Assembly: GCA_043798355.1 (NCBI GenBank)
Contig: JAZDOT010000047.1
Coordinates: 1 to 64,000 of the forward strand
Origin: JAZDOT01 sp043798355
GTDB lineage: Bacteria; Patescibacteriota; Gracilibacteria; Peribacterales; Peribacteraceae
Direction: 5' to 3'
Length of the DNA stretch: 64,000 bases
The translations under genes and the position numbers were made by a program. Positions 24,483 through 31,857 of this stretch are shown one piece after another (positions within the stretch are counted from its first letter, which is position 1; each line of letters starts with the position of its first letter). The notes under the pieces are model-generated. The model was not told the origin of the DNA. It saw nothing but the letters and a program-made list of their open reading frames with translations, and ran no database searches.

Positions 24483-24503
24483 TCCCCAATCCCCAATCCC
24501 CAT
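24483..24503. repeat. Heptanucleotide array (TCCCCAA)n running into the trxA start codon
   Basis: Units TCCCCAA, TCCCCAA, TCCCCAT; the last one supplies the first two bases of the ATG at 24502. CCCCAAT is the same unit as a cyanobacterial STRR repeat. Confidence 0.9.
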
Positions 24504-24822
24504 GTCCTCCCCCGTCACCGATGCATCCTTCGCAACAGAAGTGCTCCAGTCAAAGATCCCCGTCCTCGTGGACTTCTGGGCTCCGTGGTGCGGCCCGTGC
24601 AGGGCCATGGGTCCGGTCGTGGACGAGCTCGCCACCGCGTACGAGGGCAGAGTGAAGGTGATGAAGATGAACGTGGATGAGAATGCTGAAATGCCTCAGC
24701 AGTTCAACGTGATGAGCATCCCCATGTTCATCCTCTTCAAGGACGGATCTCCCGTCTCCTCCTTCGTCGGCGTCCGCTCGCAAGCGGACATCGAAGCGGA
24801 GTTCCAGAAAGCACTCTCTTAA
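24502..24822 (+). CDS. trxA: Thioredoxin
   Basis: Small cytoplasmic dithiol reductase of 106 residues. The active site is WCGPC (W29-C33) in VLVDFWAPWCGPCRAMGP, and the cis-proline loop is MSIPMFILFKDG. It is the usual size and complete. The ATG directly follows a heptamer array, leaving no room for a Shine-Dalgarno sequence. A small membrane protein gene follows after 6 bases, probably in the same transcript. Confidence 0.96.
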   Translation: MSSPVTDASFATEVLQSKIPVLVDFWAPWCGPCRAMGPVVDELATAYEGRVKVMKMNVDENAEMPQQFNVMSIPMFILFKDGSPVSSFVGVRSQADIEAEFQKALS

Positions 24823-24828
24823 GAAGCT

Positions 24829-25083
24829 ATGCATATCATCCTCGGACTCGTCGGCATCGCGCTTTCCTTCTTCATGATCCGTCACCGCGAGTCGGTGGGC
24901 GATACCATCGGAGATGCGGAATGGATGCATAAGCTGGGCGGCGTCTACAACGTCGTCGTCATGAGTTCCATCCTGCTCTTCCTCATCTCCGTCGCCGCCA
25001 TCTTCAACCTCACCTCCGTCGCCCTCATGCCGATCGTCCGCTTCCTCATGCCCTTCTCGCTGAAAACTCCTCCGGCACCGTAA
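24829..25083 (+). CDS. Small membrane protein, two helices
   Basis: 84 residues. Hydrophobic helices lie at about 2-17 (IILGLVGIALSFFMI) and 40-66 (YNVVVMSSILLFLISVAAIF), with a short polar loop containing RHRESVGDTIGDAEWMHKLGG between them. No family was recognised. It lies six bases after trxA, so the two are likely co-transcribed. Confidence 0.72.
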   Translation: MHIILGLVGIALSFFMIRHRESVGDTIGDAEWMHKLGGVYNVVVMSSILLFLISVAAIFNLTSVALMPIVRFLMPFSLKTPPAP

Positions 25084-25267
25084 AGAAGGGACAGGCTCAA
25101 GGGGAGCCTATCCCTGCATTCATCCAATGCCACAAAGCTTCCTCTTCGACCATAAAATGGTCGCCCCTTGATTTCAATGAAGACTTTTTAGAGGGGCACT
25201 GGACGCCGACAGTCTATTTCCAAAAACAGAAGCTTCAAAGGAAAAACTCTGATAAAATGATAAACGT
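25084..25267. other. Gap before tRNA-Ala
   Basis: It contains an imperfect hairpin, AGGCT/AGCCT within GGGACAGGCT...AGCCTATCCC (about 25088-25114), which may end the trxA transcript although no T-run follows. TAAAAT at 25254-25259 could be part of the tRNA promoter. Confidence 0.4.
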
Positions 25268-25343
25268 GGGGCATTAGCTCAGCTGGTAGAGCGCCTGCTT
25301 TGCAAGCAGGAGGTCGCCGGTTCGAACCCGGCATGCTCCACCA
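25268..25343 (+). tRNA. tRNA-Ala (anticodon TGC)
   Basis: 76 bases including an encoded CCA. The acceptor stem is GGGGCAT/ATGCTCC with one G-U pair, the D-loop AGCTCAGCTGGTAGAGC, the anticodon arm CCTGC-TTTGCAA-GCAGG, and the T-arm has GTTCGAA. Confidence 0.97.
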
Positions 25344-25379
25344 ACCTCCGCAGGAGGTTGCCCACCGTAGCTCGCCCCT

Positions 25380-25586
25380 TCACTCCCTTTTCTTGCTGCC
25401 GGGAAAGCCGCTGCCTCCCGCACCTTGCAGGCGAAGAAAGACACGCATCGCCTCCTCATACCTGCTCTGTTCCATCCTCTCAATCCTTTGCCGGAACAGA
25501 GCGCTTTCACGGTATGCCAGATGATTTTTGTCCAACAGGCGGCTGAGGACTTCCTCATCCGTAAGCGGATCCAGATCGGGGAGCAT
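25380..25586 (-). CDS. Small hypothetical protein
   Basis: 68 residues, starting MLPDLDPLTDEEVLSRLLD and rich in Leu, Glu and Arg with predicted helices (QRIERMEQSRYEEAMRVFL). The composition looks protein-like, and no other gene fits the 330 bases between tRNA-Ala and the RelE-type gene. No family was recognised; the start is uncertain. Confidence 0.45.
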   Translation of the reverse strand: MLPDLDPLTDEEVLSRLLDKNHLAYRESALFRQRIERMEQSRYEEAMRVFLRLQGAGGSGFPGSKKRE

Positions 25587-25676
25587 AAGGAAAGGAACGT
25601 ACGATCCGCGCCCACTGCCGTCAACTGAAACGGAGAAGTGCAGGCGACAGCCGAAGAAAATCCTCTGCTGGATTCC

Positions 25677-25919
25677 TTAAAAATCCCGATAGGTGGCTTC
25701 GTTCCTCCTGCGAATCGCTCTGAATATGATCCGCGCGCCATCGTCAAAGTAGATCACGCGGTAATTGCCAATGCGGATCCGGTAAATGTGCTCATATCCT
25801 TTCAACTGTCTTCGATCCAATGATCCGAAATCCCGTGACTGCAAGAGCAGAAGCGCTGCCATGACTCTTTGGCGGCTTGAGTACGGCATCTTCCGGAGCT
25901 GCTTTTTCCACTCTTCCAT
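25677..25919 (-). CDS. RelE/ParE-type toxin
   Basis: 80 residues. Pattern of the RelE/ParE fold: MEEWKKQLRKMPYSSRQRV, a helical pair, LDRRQLKGYEHIYRIRIGNY (typical L-x-G-x-x-x-x-Y-R-x-R-x-G-x-Y-R core), then RVIYFDDGARIIFRAIRRRNEATY. RelE toxins cleave mRNA in the ribosome; ParE toxins act on gyrase, and I cannot tell which. The antitoxin gene is directly upstream with one base between them, the usual order. Confidence 0.85.
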   Translation of the reverse strand: MEEWKKQLRKMPYSSRQRVMAALLLLQSRDFGSLDRRQLKGYEHIYRIRIGNYRVIYFDDGARIIFRAIRRRNEATYRDF

Positions 25920-25920
25920 A

Positions 25921-26163
25921 TTAACGCCGTAACTTGCGCATTTCCTTCAAAACCTTTTCAATTGGAACACCTTCCGTCTTTCCCCCGTCCGTGAAATCCA
26001 CCACGGTCTCCCAGCCCTCCTCAGGCACTTCGGCGTCGATCTTCACGATATAGAATGAAGGCTTCGAGCGGCGGATAACGCGGTATGATTCCCCTCTTTC
26101 TACATGATCGGCGATCAAAGAGAGATTCGCCCGCAGTTCTTTGATGGAAATGTCCTTAGGCAT
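25921..26163 (-). CDS. Phd/YefM-type antitoxin
   Basis: 80 residues. The N-terminus MPKDISIKELRANLSLIADHVERGESYRVIRRSKP (shown in part as SIKELRANLSLIADHV) is the Phd/YefM DNA-binding fold (often 'S..E.R.NL..ll..v..ge...I.r..k'). The acidic C-terminal part would wrap the toxin. An inverted repeat ACACTT...AAGTGT at 26168-26191, just upstream, is a likely autoregulatory operator. Confidence 0.85.
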   Translation of the reverse strand: MPKDISIKELRANLSLIADHVERGESYRVIRRSKPSFYIVKIDAEVPEEGWETVVDFTDGGKTEGVPIEKVLKEMRKLRR

Positions 26164-26167
26164 AGTA

Positions 26168-26191
26168 ACACTTGAAAAGTATCTTAAGTGT
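26168..26191 (-). promoter_or_regulatory. Likely operator of the toxin-antitoxin pair
   Basis: Perfect ACACTT/AAGTGT inverted repeat with a 12-base spacer, overlapping a GATACT -10-like box on the minus strand, 4 bases before the antitoxin start. Confidence 0.6.
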
Positions 26192-26239
26192 ACATTTGAA
26201 TGGACACTGAATCAAGAGAGAATCTGAAAGCAGACGCAC

Positions 26240-27418
26240 TCACGTGACGATCTCCTCCACCCTCCCCTCCTCCACCGCCCTGCGAATCTCCATACCTATT
26301 CTCTCACCCACACTCATCGTCTCGCCATAGAGGTAGCGCGTGTACGGGGTGGCGAAGGTGCCAGGCGAGCCCGGGATGCGCATGGAGACGTCGAAGATGA
26401 CGATATCCTCCCTGCCATCCTCCGCAACCACGGCACCCTGCAAGGCGAACGGTCCGATGATCCCCTTGCCGGAGGGATCGATCTCGGGAGAGAGATTCTT
26501 CGTCGCAGAGACGAAGCGTTCCCCGATCTCGAATGCCTTCTCGAGGAGGGATTCCTTGACCGTGCAGGCGACGTGACCGGTCTCGATCATTTTCAGATCA
26601 ATCCCTGCCTTCAGCACTTTCTCCTGCTCACTCCCGAGCATCCGGAGGAACCCATCCAGATTGGTCTGGCGACGCATGTCCGTGCCGAGAAGTTCTAATT
26701 GTCCCGTGAGTGGAGAGGAGAAGAAATTGAAATTCACCGGAGCACCCATGACGAATTCTTCGATGGTCGCCTTCCTCCAGGCGGAAGAAACCTTCCCCTC
26801 CTTCTCCATGCGAGTCCCCTCTTTCTCCCACTGCGCTGCACTATTGACGATGAAGAACGCCCGCTCGTACTTCCGTTGTACCTCGCTCGCTTTCACGATG
26901 ACCGGTCCGTCGATGTCTGCGGGACTCTTAAACATCCTCGGTGCGCGGATGCCGGCGACGGAGAGGAGGTCGTACTGCGAGAAATGCTGGTCGCGCTCCT
27001 CGATCTTCAGGAGCGATCTGGAACCGAAGATCGGCAGTCTGAGCTCATGTTCCACTTTCGCGAAGTCGGAGAAGTACACCCAGAAGTAGCGATTATGTAT
27101 AAATATTGTATTCAATTTTCTAAGCTTCTCCTGAATGTCCTTGTTCAATATATCCTCGAAATTATCGACAACGATTACTTCATCAATACAGCCAATGCTA
27201 TCACGAGTCCTTCGTCCTAAGTCCTTCGTCCTAAGTCCTTCGTCCTTCGTCCTAAAATATTCCGTGTACGTTCGCTCCCTCCCCTTCCGCGCTATGCACA
27301 CCGTCCGGAATCCGTGCTTCTTCGCGCCATGCGAGACGTCCAGTGCGCTATGACCGCCAAGAACGCCGACTGTGAGATTGGCGAGATCGTAGCCCCTGAG
27401 GAGATCAGCAATATTCAT
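26240..27418 (-). CDS. PurP-like ATP-grasp protein, diverged paralog
   Basis: 392 residues, similar along its length to the next gene and to archaeal PurP (formate- and ATP-dependent AICAR formyltransferase). The N-terminus has VGVLGGHSALDVSHGAKKHGF, where PurP has LGSHSAL; the conserved PHGSF is replaced by IHNRYF, suggesting changed substrate or lost activity. The ATP-grasp part includes GPVIVKASEVQRKYERAFF, EEFVMGAPVNFNFF and IFDVSMRIPGSP. Residues around 55-73 (RTKDEGLRTKDLGRRTRDS) are encoded by seven heptamer units (27206-27254), an in-frame insertion absent from the paralog. It lies 51 bases after the paralog. Confidence 0.8.
   Translation of the reverse strand: MNIADLLRGYDLANLTVGVLGGHSALDVSHGAKKHGFRTVCIARKGRERTYTEYFRTKDEGLRTKDLGRRTRDSIGCIDEVIVVDNFEDILNKDIQEKLRKLNTIFIHNRYFWVYFSDFAKVEHELRLPIFGSRSLLKIEERDQHFSQYDLLSVAGIRAPRMFKSPADIDGPVIVKASEVQRKYERAFFIVNSAAQWEKEGTRMEKEGKVSSAWRKATIEEFVMGAPVNFNFFSSPLTGQLELLGTDMRRQTNLDGFLRMLGSEQEKVLKAGIDLKMIETGHVACTVKESLLEKAFEIGERFVSATKNLSPEIDPSGKGIIGPFALQGAVVAEDGREDIVIFDVSMRIPGSPGTFATPYTRYLYGETMSVGERIGMEIRRAVEEGRVEEIVT
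27206..27254. repeat. Heptanucleotide array, 7 units, inside a PurP-like gene
   Basis: AGTCCTT and CGTCCTA/CGTCCTT alternate for seven units (49 bases). It is read in frame as a repetitive RTKDEGL-like segment. Confidence 0.92.
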
Positions 27419-27431
27419 ACATTGGAGTGTA

Positions 27432-27466
27432 AACTAAAAAACCAACAACCAAAAACCAATAACTGC
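27432..27466. repeat. Heptanucleotide array between the PurP-like genes
   Basis: Units AACTAAA, AAACCAA, CAACCAA, AAACCAA, TAACTGC, filling the 51-base gap directly upstream of the downstream gene's ATG. Confidence 0.8.
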
Positions 27467-27469
27467 GTG

Positions 27470-28525
27470 CTATCCCAGTACTTCATCCAGCCTCCCCGCA
27501 GCAATAGCCTCCTTGATGTCCCGTGCAAGCCTGCGTCCCGTGCTCATCGGCTCCTTGTAGCGAAGTTGCGTGTACGGCGACCCTTCGATGAAGGGATTGG
27601 TGCCGGCGACGATGCGGGCGGAGATCTCGAAGACGAAGATCTGCAGTTTGCGTGTCACGATGCATTCGAGACAGAAGGGGCCGAAGAGACCTTTACCGGC
27701 ACCGAGATTCCGGCTCTCCGAAACAACGCGTTCGCCCATGGCGAAGAACTCGGGGAGTAATGACTCGCGCACCACGACGGGGATGTTCCCGACGATGGTG
27801 TAACTGGTGAAGATGTTTGTGGCCAGTTGGTCCTCGGCGCGGATGCGGCCGATACTGTCAGCGTTACTCTCGTAGCGCTTGTCGAAGCTCATGATTTCGA
27901 GCTCCTTTGTGATCGGCGAGTAGAAGTAGTGCACATAGAGCGGCACGCCGACGATGTACTCCTGCAGCACGTAATCACTCAGCTCCGGATACTTGCGGTT
28001 CTTCACCTCCCAGAACTGCTCGGCATTCTTCGCGATGAAGTAGCCGAATCCTCCTCCGGCGCCGTGGAACTTCACGATGGCCGCGCGATCGATGTCCTCG
28101 GGTTTCTCGAAGACGCGGGGGAGGAGCAACCCGGACTTCAGCAACCACTGCCGCTCCAGCGTGCGGTCGCTCTCCCACTTGAGGATCTCCTTGGTGCCGT
28201 AGTACATGGCCTGCGTCTTCAGGACGCGCTCGGGGCCGAGGTAGGCCACGAAGGATCCGTGGGGAATCACGATGGCATTGCGCTTGATCAGTTCCTCCTC
28301 GAGCGCTTCATTCCACTCTGCCCAGTCATCGACGAGGAGGATCTCGTCCGCGACACCGTAACTCTTGTACGGCCGCTCGGAACCCCTCTTGCAGATGACG
28401 AGGTTGCGCATCCCCTCGTCGCGCGCCCCCTTGAGGATCTGGAGTGCGCTGTGGCTCCCGAGCGTTGCGATGCAGTAGTCCTTCGGATTCGCGGATGCCG
28501 GCATGATGGGCTTTGGCTTTGCCAT
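27470..28525 (-). CDS. PurP-like formate-dependent ATP-grasp ligase
   Basis: 351 residues, starting MAKPKPIMPASANPKDYCI. It closely follows archaeal PurP: CIATLGSHSALQILKGARDEG, ICKRGSERPY, VADEILLVDDW, NAIVIPHGSFVAYLG, then the ATP-grasp segments AIVKFHGAGGGFGYFIAK, LQEYIVGVPLYVHYFYSP and VFEISARIVAGTNPF. PurP makes FAICAR from AICAR, formate and ATP without folate. No other purine genes are in the window, so the true substrate is open. TATGAT lies 12 bases before the ATG. PurP is mainly archaeal; gene transfer is likely. Confidence 0.85.
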   Translation of the reverse strand: MAKPKPIMPASANPKDYCIATLGSHSALQILKGARDEGMRNLVICKRGSERPYKSYGVADEILLVDDWAEWNEALEEELIKRNAIVIPHGSFVAYLGPERVLKTQAMYYGTKEILKWESDRTLERQWLLKSGLLLPRVFEKPEDIDRAAIVKFHGAGGGFGYFIAKNAEQFWEVKNRKYPELSDYVLQEYIVGVPLYVHYFYSPITKELEIMSFDKRYESNADSIGRIRAEDQLATNIFTSYTIVGNIPVVVRESLLPEFFAMGERVVSESRNLGAGKGLFGPFCLECIVTRKLQIFVFEISARIVAGTNPFIEGSPYTQLRYKEPMSTGRRLARDIKEAIAAGRLDEVLG

Positions 28526-28621
28526 GGTATTTCGGGCATCATAGCAATCTTCAGGGAAAAGGCAAGGTCTCATCTGAGCCCCTTTCTGTGTTCCTTGCCA
28601 CAGCATACTCATTTCCTGCAC

Positions 28622-29065
28622 TCAAGATTGATCTCTGCCAGATTTAGGATTGCGACTGTCGTATTCAAAATGATAGAGACTTCGCACAAACACAGCACAC
28701 TCCTGCTCCCGCCCACGCGTCATGATGGCACCGATACGCACTTTAATCGTTTGATTTCCAATATCATCTTCAAAGTGAAGCAGTCCCTTCGTCGCCAACG
28801 AATTCATTGCCTTATCAACGATATTTTCAGCGATTTCTATATCAGGCAACTCAAGTCTCGCGGCCTGAAAAACGTGCGACTGGAGTATCCCCCAACTGAC
28901 TCTTTCCCCCAACAAAAAGAGTGCAATAGCCTTTTGCATGGCAAACTCTTCCACAGGAGAAAGCGACTCTTGTCGCATGCGCTGCAGAATCGCTTCTAGG
29001 GCATACATCCGTTCTGACGCGGGAACATCGATGAAAGATGGATGATCGGGATGTTCCGTAGACAT
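28622..29065 (-). CDS. Hypothetical protein, mainly helical
   Basis: 147 residues. Helical N-terminal two thirds (YALEAILQRMRQESLSPVEE; IAENIVDKAMNSLATKGLLHF resembles a winged-helix element), then a short beta segment, NQTIKVRIGAIMTRG. There is no signal or membrane segment. Composition is more AT-rich than the neighbours, and the sequence upstream (29066-29224) is strongly AT-rich. No family was recognised. Confidence 0.6.
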   Translation of the reverse strand: MSTEHPDHPSFIDVPASERMYALEAILQRMRQESLSPVEEFAMQKAIALFLLGERVSWGILQSHVFQAARLELPDIEIAENIVDKAMNSLATKGLLHFEDDIGNQTIKVRIGAIMTRGREQECAVFVRSLYHFEYDSRNPKSGRDQS

Positions 29066-29224
29066 GTAGTAACAATATATAATTATTAATGTTAGTCAAT
29101 GCATAGACTCTTTAATAAAATACTGTACAATATACATGCTTCTCAGAAGGAGCTAGAATGGACATTATTGCTTATTAAGCAATTTTATATTATAATATCT
29201 ATTACAATCTTTTCTCACATACAT

Positions 29225-30865
29225 ATGGATCGCACATGTTCCCGACCAAGCGTTCTTTGGGCAGTGTTCCTCTCGATCACTGCACTCTTCTACACAACAA
29301 TCGGTGTACAGTCGTGGAGAGAGAAAAGCATCACCGCAACAATGAGTGATATCGTGGTGCCAAGTGTCGGTAAGGGCACCTGCGTTCCGGCACCGGGCAT
29401 GCCGTGCGGTGGGAGAGGAAATACGCAGAATACTCCGACAACACCTGTTCGCTCATCGTCATCGTCATCGGCTTCTCCGGCGCAGGCTGTAAGCAGCACG
29501 CCGGCAACGGACACCATCCCGGTATGCAGGGATGTCTCTTTTTCCGGAAACCAGAAAGGAGCATGTGCTCAGCGGGCAAAGCGCGCTTGCATGCGCGCAT
29601 ACCCCAACGGGGGCAAGGCATTCGCAACGTGTGTGTATGATGCAATCACCGGTCGCGGGGTGAAACCCACTCCCCTCTTCACTCCCACTCTGCCTCTTCC
29701 GCAGGTGATGAGCTCCTCTTCCAGAACATCCACACGCTCTTCTTCCGCTTCTTCGGCATCAACAACTCGCACGACGACGACACACGCCACAGCCCCATCC
29801 CTGCCGCCAAAAGGATCCTGGGACGGTGCCTACCCCGTCAATGGGACAGTGAAATGTACAAACCTCAGCGACGGCACGACGAAGCTGGAGACGACGAATG
29901 ATATCTTCACCGTGAAAAATAACGTCGTCACCAGCGGGAACCTGAGCGCACCCATCGATGCCCAAGGCAACGCCGTCCTCTCGACGGGCACCATTACAGC
30001 CAAAATCCACTTCACACGCTCGAACGACACGGTCTTCGCGAGCGCGCAGGCGACGGGCAGGCTCTCCGTCACGAGCAGCAGCGGACAGCCGGTTCCCGTC
30101 TCGTGCACGACAGACGTCTCCGGCGGCTGGTCGCCCCTCTCGGCAACGACGTCCGCCGCCGCTCCCGTCTCCACGCAACAGACGCCGGCACCACAACAAA
30201 TCCGGCAGCCACAACTTCCTTCAGTACCCTCCAGTCCTCAGACATCTTCACAGACGAGCAGCATACCCGCTCTACGCTCTCCGTCGACGGGGGGGACGTG
30301 GGATGGGGCATACGGACTACACGGGACGATCAAGTGCACGAGCGACGATGGTCAGACTCTCAAGCAAGACTTCAATGAAGGAGGGACCGTCGTCAACAAC
30401 GTGTTGCCGACGGCTGCCGGCTCCACCCGTATCGATGGAAACGGGAATGTGTCTTTCACGCTCCCCATCACACAAGGGGTTTCCGTAACCTACAGTCTCC
30501 ACTTCACACGATCGGGTCGTTCACTCGGTGTGAGCGGATCCATCAACGGAGGCGGGCAGGTGAACCACGCAGACGGGACAGTCACGAACTGGAAGTGCTC
30601 CGCACCCGTCAACGGGAGCGCAGACGCTCCGGAAGAGGAGTGTCCGGAGGACACCCCGACTGCACCGGCACCGCAGTCCTCGCCACCCTCCAGCCCATCG
30701 ACACCCTCCGTCCCGCGGACGTGCGTCCAGCCGGAATACAACTGCTGGCAGAAGTGCGGGAACCTCCCGAGTTACCCGACGTACCAGAAGGAGGCATGCC
30801 TCACCCAGTGCGGCAACGAGTATCAGGCTGCGCAGGACGCCTACAACCAGTGCATAGGGTACTGA
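29225..30865 (+). CDS. Exported/anchored protein with a duplicated unknown domain and Cys-rich ends
   Basis: 546 residues, starting MDRTCSRPSVLWAVFLSITA (signal anchor about 8-28). Residues 100-142 form a Cys-rich unit (CRDVSFSGNQKGACAQRAKR onward, four cysteines). Two copies of a domain of about 105 residues follow at 197-302 and 356-462; each begins with a WDGAY...GT(V/I)KCT motif and ends with a second Cys (C211/C294, C371/C458), suggesting one disulfide each. Ser/Thr/Pro-rich linkers separate the units. The C-terminus (500-546) has a second Cys-rich unit, CWQKCGN...CLTQCG. It is a surface protein; the family is unknown to me. Confidence 0.78.
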   Translation: MDRTCSRPSVLWAVFLSITALFYTTIGVQSWREKSITATMSDIVVPSVGKGTCVPAPGMPCGGRGNTQNTPTTPVRSSSSSSASPAQAVSSTPATDTIPVCRDVSFSGNQKGACAQRAKRACMRAYPNGGKAFATCVYDAITGRGVKPTPLFTPTLPLPQVMSSSSRTSTRSSSASSASTTRTTTTHATAPSLPPKGSWDGAYPVNGTVKCTNLSDGTTKLETTNDIFTVKNNVVTSGNLSAPIDAQGNAVLSTGTITAKIHFTRSNDTVFASAQATGRLSVTSSSGQPVPVSCTTDVSGGWSPLSATTSAAAPVSTQQTPAPQQIRQPQLPSVPSSPQTSSQTSSIPALRSPSTGGTWDGAYGLHGTIKCTSDDGQTLKQDFNEGGTVVNNVLPTAAGSTRIDGNGNVSFTLPITQGVSVTYSLHFTRSGRSLGVSGSINGGGQVNHADGTVTNWKCSAPVNGSADAPEEECPEDTPTAPAPQSSPPSSPSTPSVPRTCVQPEYNCWQKCGNLPSYPTYQKEACLTQCGNEYQAAQDAYNQCIGY

Positions 30866-30936
30866 CGTGTCGAACATTGCTAAGCTCTGCAAGACGTTTT
30901 CTTCTCCATTCTGTTTTCTGGTACGCTTCCTCCGCT

Positions 30937-30950
30937 CTGGTGCCGTAGCC
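30937..30950 (+). repeat. Duplicate of the 5' end of tRNA-Cys
   Basis: CTGGTGCCGTAGCC here is identical to 31034-31047, which covers the first 12 bases of tRNA-Cys, 97 bases downstream. Confidence 0.7.
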
Positions 30951-31035
30951 CCACCGTCGCTCCTCATTTCTTTCGGAGCTATGGCGGGCGGGAAGATGTC
31001 GTTATAGTTCCTTCAGATCGATTGGCAGTTATGCT

Positions 31036-31110
31036 GGTGCCGTAGCCAAGTAGTAAGGCAGGGGTCTGCAAAACCCCCATACGTGGGTGCAATTCCCACC
31101 GGCACCTCCA
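31036..31110 (+). tRNA. tRNA-Cys (anticodon GCA)
   Basis: 75 bases with an encoded CCA. The acceptor stem is GGTGCCG/CGGCACC, the discriminator U (expected for Cys), the anticodon arm GGGGT-CTGCAAA-ACCCC, and the T-arm GTGGG...CCCAC with TGCAATT in the loop (the loop lacks the usual TTC start, a minor deviation). Confidence 0.93.
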
Positions 31111-31115
31111 ACCGG

Positions 31116-31694
31116 CTACGTACTGCTCTCGCCCTCCTCCTCCGCCGGAGCAACGAATGTCGAACTCTCGAGGATGAGCGTAATCTGGGAAGCAAGATCG
31201 TCTTCGATGAACATCGGCACCGCCGCCGTCACGGTGTACCCGACGGAATCCTGCACCGTACTCACTTGGAAGAAACGCCGTCCCGGATCGGACTCTACGG
31301 GTTGCGAAGAGAAGGTATGGAGGGACACTTCGTTCCCGTCGATGGAAACTTTCTTCGTATCGATGAGGGCGTACTTCGGCAGCACGCTCACCGAGCGGAT
31401 GGAGGCATCGCTGTAATCGGCGGGCGTGAGCGGCTGCGTGAGGACTTCGCGCGTCACGGTGATGGTGGGGAACTGCCCCGACACTGATTTTTCAGCTTTG
31501 AATGCCGTCACCGTTTCACTCGGGACCCCGCGCGCTGCGAGCGTCTCCTTATCCATCACGACCCACCCCGCAGGCAGACAGGTACCGTACGTCCCGTCCC
31601 AGTAATCCTTGTTGCAACTGGCCGTCGTTGCCGCCGTCCCGCAGGACGCGAGGAACATGCACGAAAAGAGGAGGAGAGTGAGGGATTTCTTCAT
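31116..31694 (-). CDS. Lipoprotein of unknown function
   Basis: 192 residues, starting MKKSLTLLLFSCMFLASCG; the lipobox is LASC. The mature part has a short Cys-bounded N-terminus (SCNKDYWDGTYGTCLPAGW) and a globular domain (FPTITVTREVLTQPLTPADY...) like the PsbP/DUF1795-type 'lipoprotein with QGF-x-V' fold, which is only a loose resemblance. An in-frame ATG 12 bases upstream is possible. It ends 5 bases from the 3' end of tRNA-Cys, convergent with it. Confidence 0.78.
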   Translation of the reverse strand: MKKSLTLLLFSCMFLASCGTAATTASCNKDYWDGTYGTCLPAGWVVMDKETLAARGVPSETVTAFKAEKSVSGQFPTITVTREVLTQPLTPADYSDASIRSVSVLPKYALIDTKKVSIDGNEVSLHTFSSQPVESDPGRRFFQVSTVQDSVGYTVTAAVPMFIEDDLASQITLILESSTFVAPAEEEGESST

Positions 31695-31818
31695 AGTGAA
31701 CGTCATCATACGCTCACGGCGGATACTGTGAAGTGTTCGTGGTTTACGGGAACACGCCCACCACCGTAAGGTGGCATCGACAAAATTATTGGACATGGTC
31801 AAATACACGACTTAGGAA

Positions 31819-31847
31819 TTGAGCCGAAGAGCCTTTTCTGCTAGACT
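31819..31847 (+). promoter_or_regulatory. Promoter of the Big/FN3 protein gene
   Basis: TTGAGC (31819-31824), 17 bases, TAGACT (31842-31847), then 10 bases to the ATG. A GAGAGGA stretch lies between, so either a very short leader or a weak Shine-Dalgarno sequence could be used. Confidence 0.55.
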
Positions 31848-31857
31848 GAGAGGATTT

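Noticed and set aside
30937..31047. Phage or element attachment site at tRNA-Cys
   Set aside because: The duplicated part is the 5' end of the tRNA and only 14 bases; no integrase is adjacent.
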